Shown here: positions 32,679 to 32,880 of the stretch, piece by piece | How positions within the stretch are numbered: position 1 is the stretch's first letter | How the letters are laid out: the number at the start of each line of letters is the position of its first letter | Source: Elusimicrobiaceae bacterium | GTDB lineage: Bacteria; Elusimicrobiota; Elusimicrobia; Elusimicrobiales; Elusimicrobiaceae | Reading direction: 5' to 3' | Assembly: GCA_017417005.1 (NCBI GenBank) | Contig: JAFQAA010000040.1 | Coordinates: 1 to 32,880, forward strand | DNA: 32,880 nucleotides | Position numbers and translations under genes: made by a program | The notes under the pieces: generated by a model | What the model was told of the DNA's origin: nothing | Seen by the model: the letters and a program-made list of their open reading frames with translations, nothing else | The model's database searches: none

Positions 32679-32880
32679 TTTTTATTGCCTCTATTGCTTC
32701 TTCCGTATCGGAAAAATGTATTTTGCCCGTTGGCAAAATTTGGTAATCTTCGTGGCCTTTGCCGGCTATTATTATTATATCGTTTGCCCTGGCAGAAGAT
32801 ATTGCCTTTTGTATAGCCACGCGGCGCGAGGGTTCTAAAATAACTTTTGATTTATCTGAAATACCTTTTAAAATATCGTC
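32650..32880 (-). CDS. murE: UDP-N-acetylmuramyl tripeptide synthase (MurE), C-terminal 76 residues
   Basis: The frame is open from the window edge (first codon at 32880) to TAA at 32650-32652. The fragment contains the MurE C-terminal signature '[18 protein letters not shown]' followed by '[10 protein letters not shown]', and then '[12 protein letters not shown]'. MurE adds the third stem-peptide residue to UDP-MurNAc-Ala-Glu. The amino-acid-selecting motif lies outside the window, so diaminopimelate or lysine cannot be decided. The order murE-murD, with a 29-nt overlap and no murF or mraY between them, differs from the usual dcw cluster order. Confidence 0.88.
   Translation of the reverse strand, partial: DDILKGISDKSKVILEPSRRVAIQKAISSARANDIIIIAGKGHEDYQILPTGKIHFSDTEEAIEAIKNVQAHTLQK

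Noticed and set aside
1-32880. CRISPR array, rRNA operon, insertion sequence or replication origin
   Set aside because: No regularly spaced repeats, rRNA sequence, transposase or inverted-repeat-bounded element, and no DnaA-box cluster were seen; no gene-free stretch exceeds about 275 nt.

Overview
The window is a dense, AT-rich bacterial chromosome segment with short gaps, many 1-8 nt gene overlaps and no integrase, transposase, phage or CRISPR gene. An outer membrane is implied by a lipoprotein N-acyltransferase (Lnt), a lipobox protein and several secreted proteins. TGA is an ordinary stop: secA, lnt, nifU and mutS end with it, and the release factor carries the RF2 SPF motif. The gene set and the host-associated look (NifU/NifS, a CofE-like protein, a small repeat protein of a kind I associate with little-studied phyla) suggest a Gram-negative lineage such as gut-type Elusimicrobiota. 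That placement is a tentative impression, since there is no rRNA here to test it.

Layout. (1) 1-6722, plus strand: the 3' part of a 5'-nucleotidase-family protein whose metal-binding motifs look destroyed, then dus, mutS and mutL. (2) 6726-8345: coaD and dgt diverge from a 24-bp gap holding a palindromic double -10 box. (3) 17718-8335, minus strand: one long, tightly packed unit nifU-nifS-secA-lnt-prfB-hemW-cofE-like, joining Fe-S cluster assembly, protein export, lipoprotein maturation, translation termination and a radical-SAM heme chaperone. (4) 17841-18783, minus: two small exported proteins (an SH3b protein and a CcmI-C-terminal-like protein). (5) 18889-20594, plus: nfu, a PHP phosphoesterase and a GDPD. 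(6) 22597-20602, minus: folD, a lipoprotein and an ankyrin-repeat protein; the terminator of this unit lies inside the convergent GDPD gene. (7) 22652-24647, plus: pth, then two tandem secreted paralogues of unknown function, each followed by an identical 35-nt terminator. (8) 28564-24721, minus: dnaE and a small basic two-repeat protein. (9) 28618-30118, plus: a NUDIX hydrolase, a scrambled tRNA-like copy, tRNA-Val(CAC) and a MarC-family protein. (10) 32880-30186, minus: the end of murE, then murD, and the infC-rpmI-rplT operon.

Most of the window is core housekeeping: mismatch repair, replication, translation, peptidoglycan precursors, CoA and folate. No clearly new system stands out. The most notable points are the decayed nucleotidase, a TGA inside the expected conserved start of MutS, terminators embedded in convergent genes, the tRNA-Val locus flanked by partial copies of itself, probable leaderless promoters, and a few lineage-specific exported or repeat proteins.
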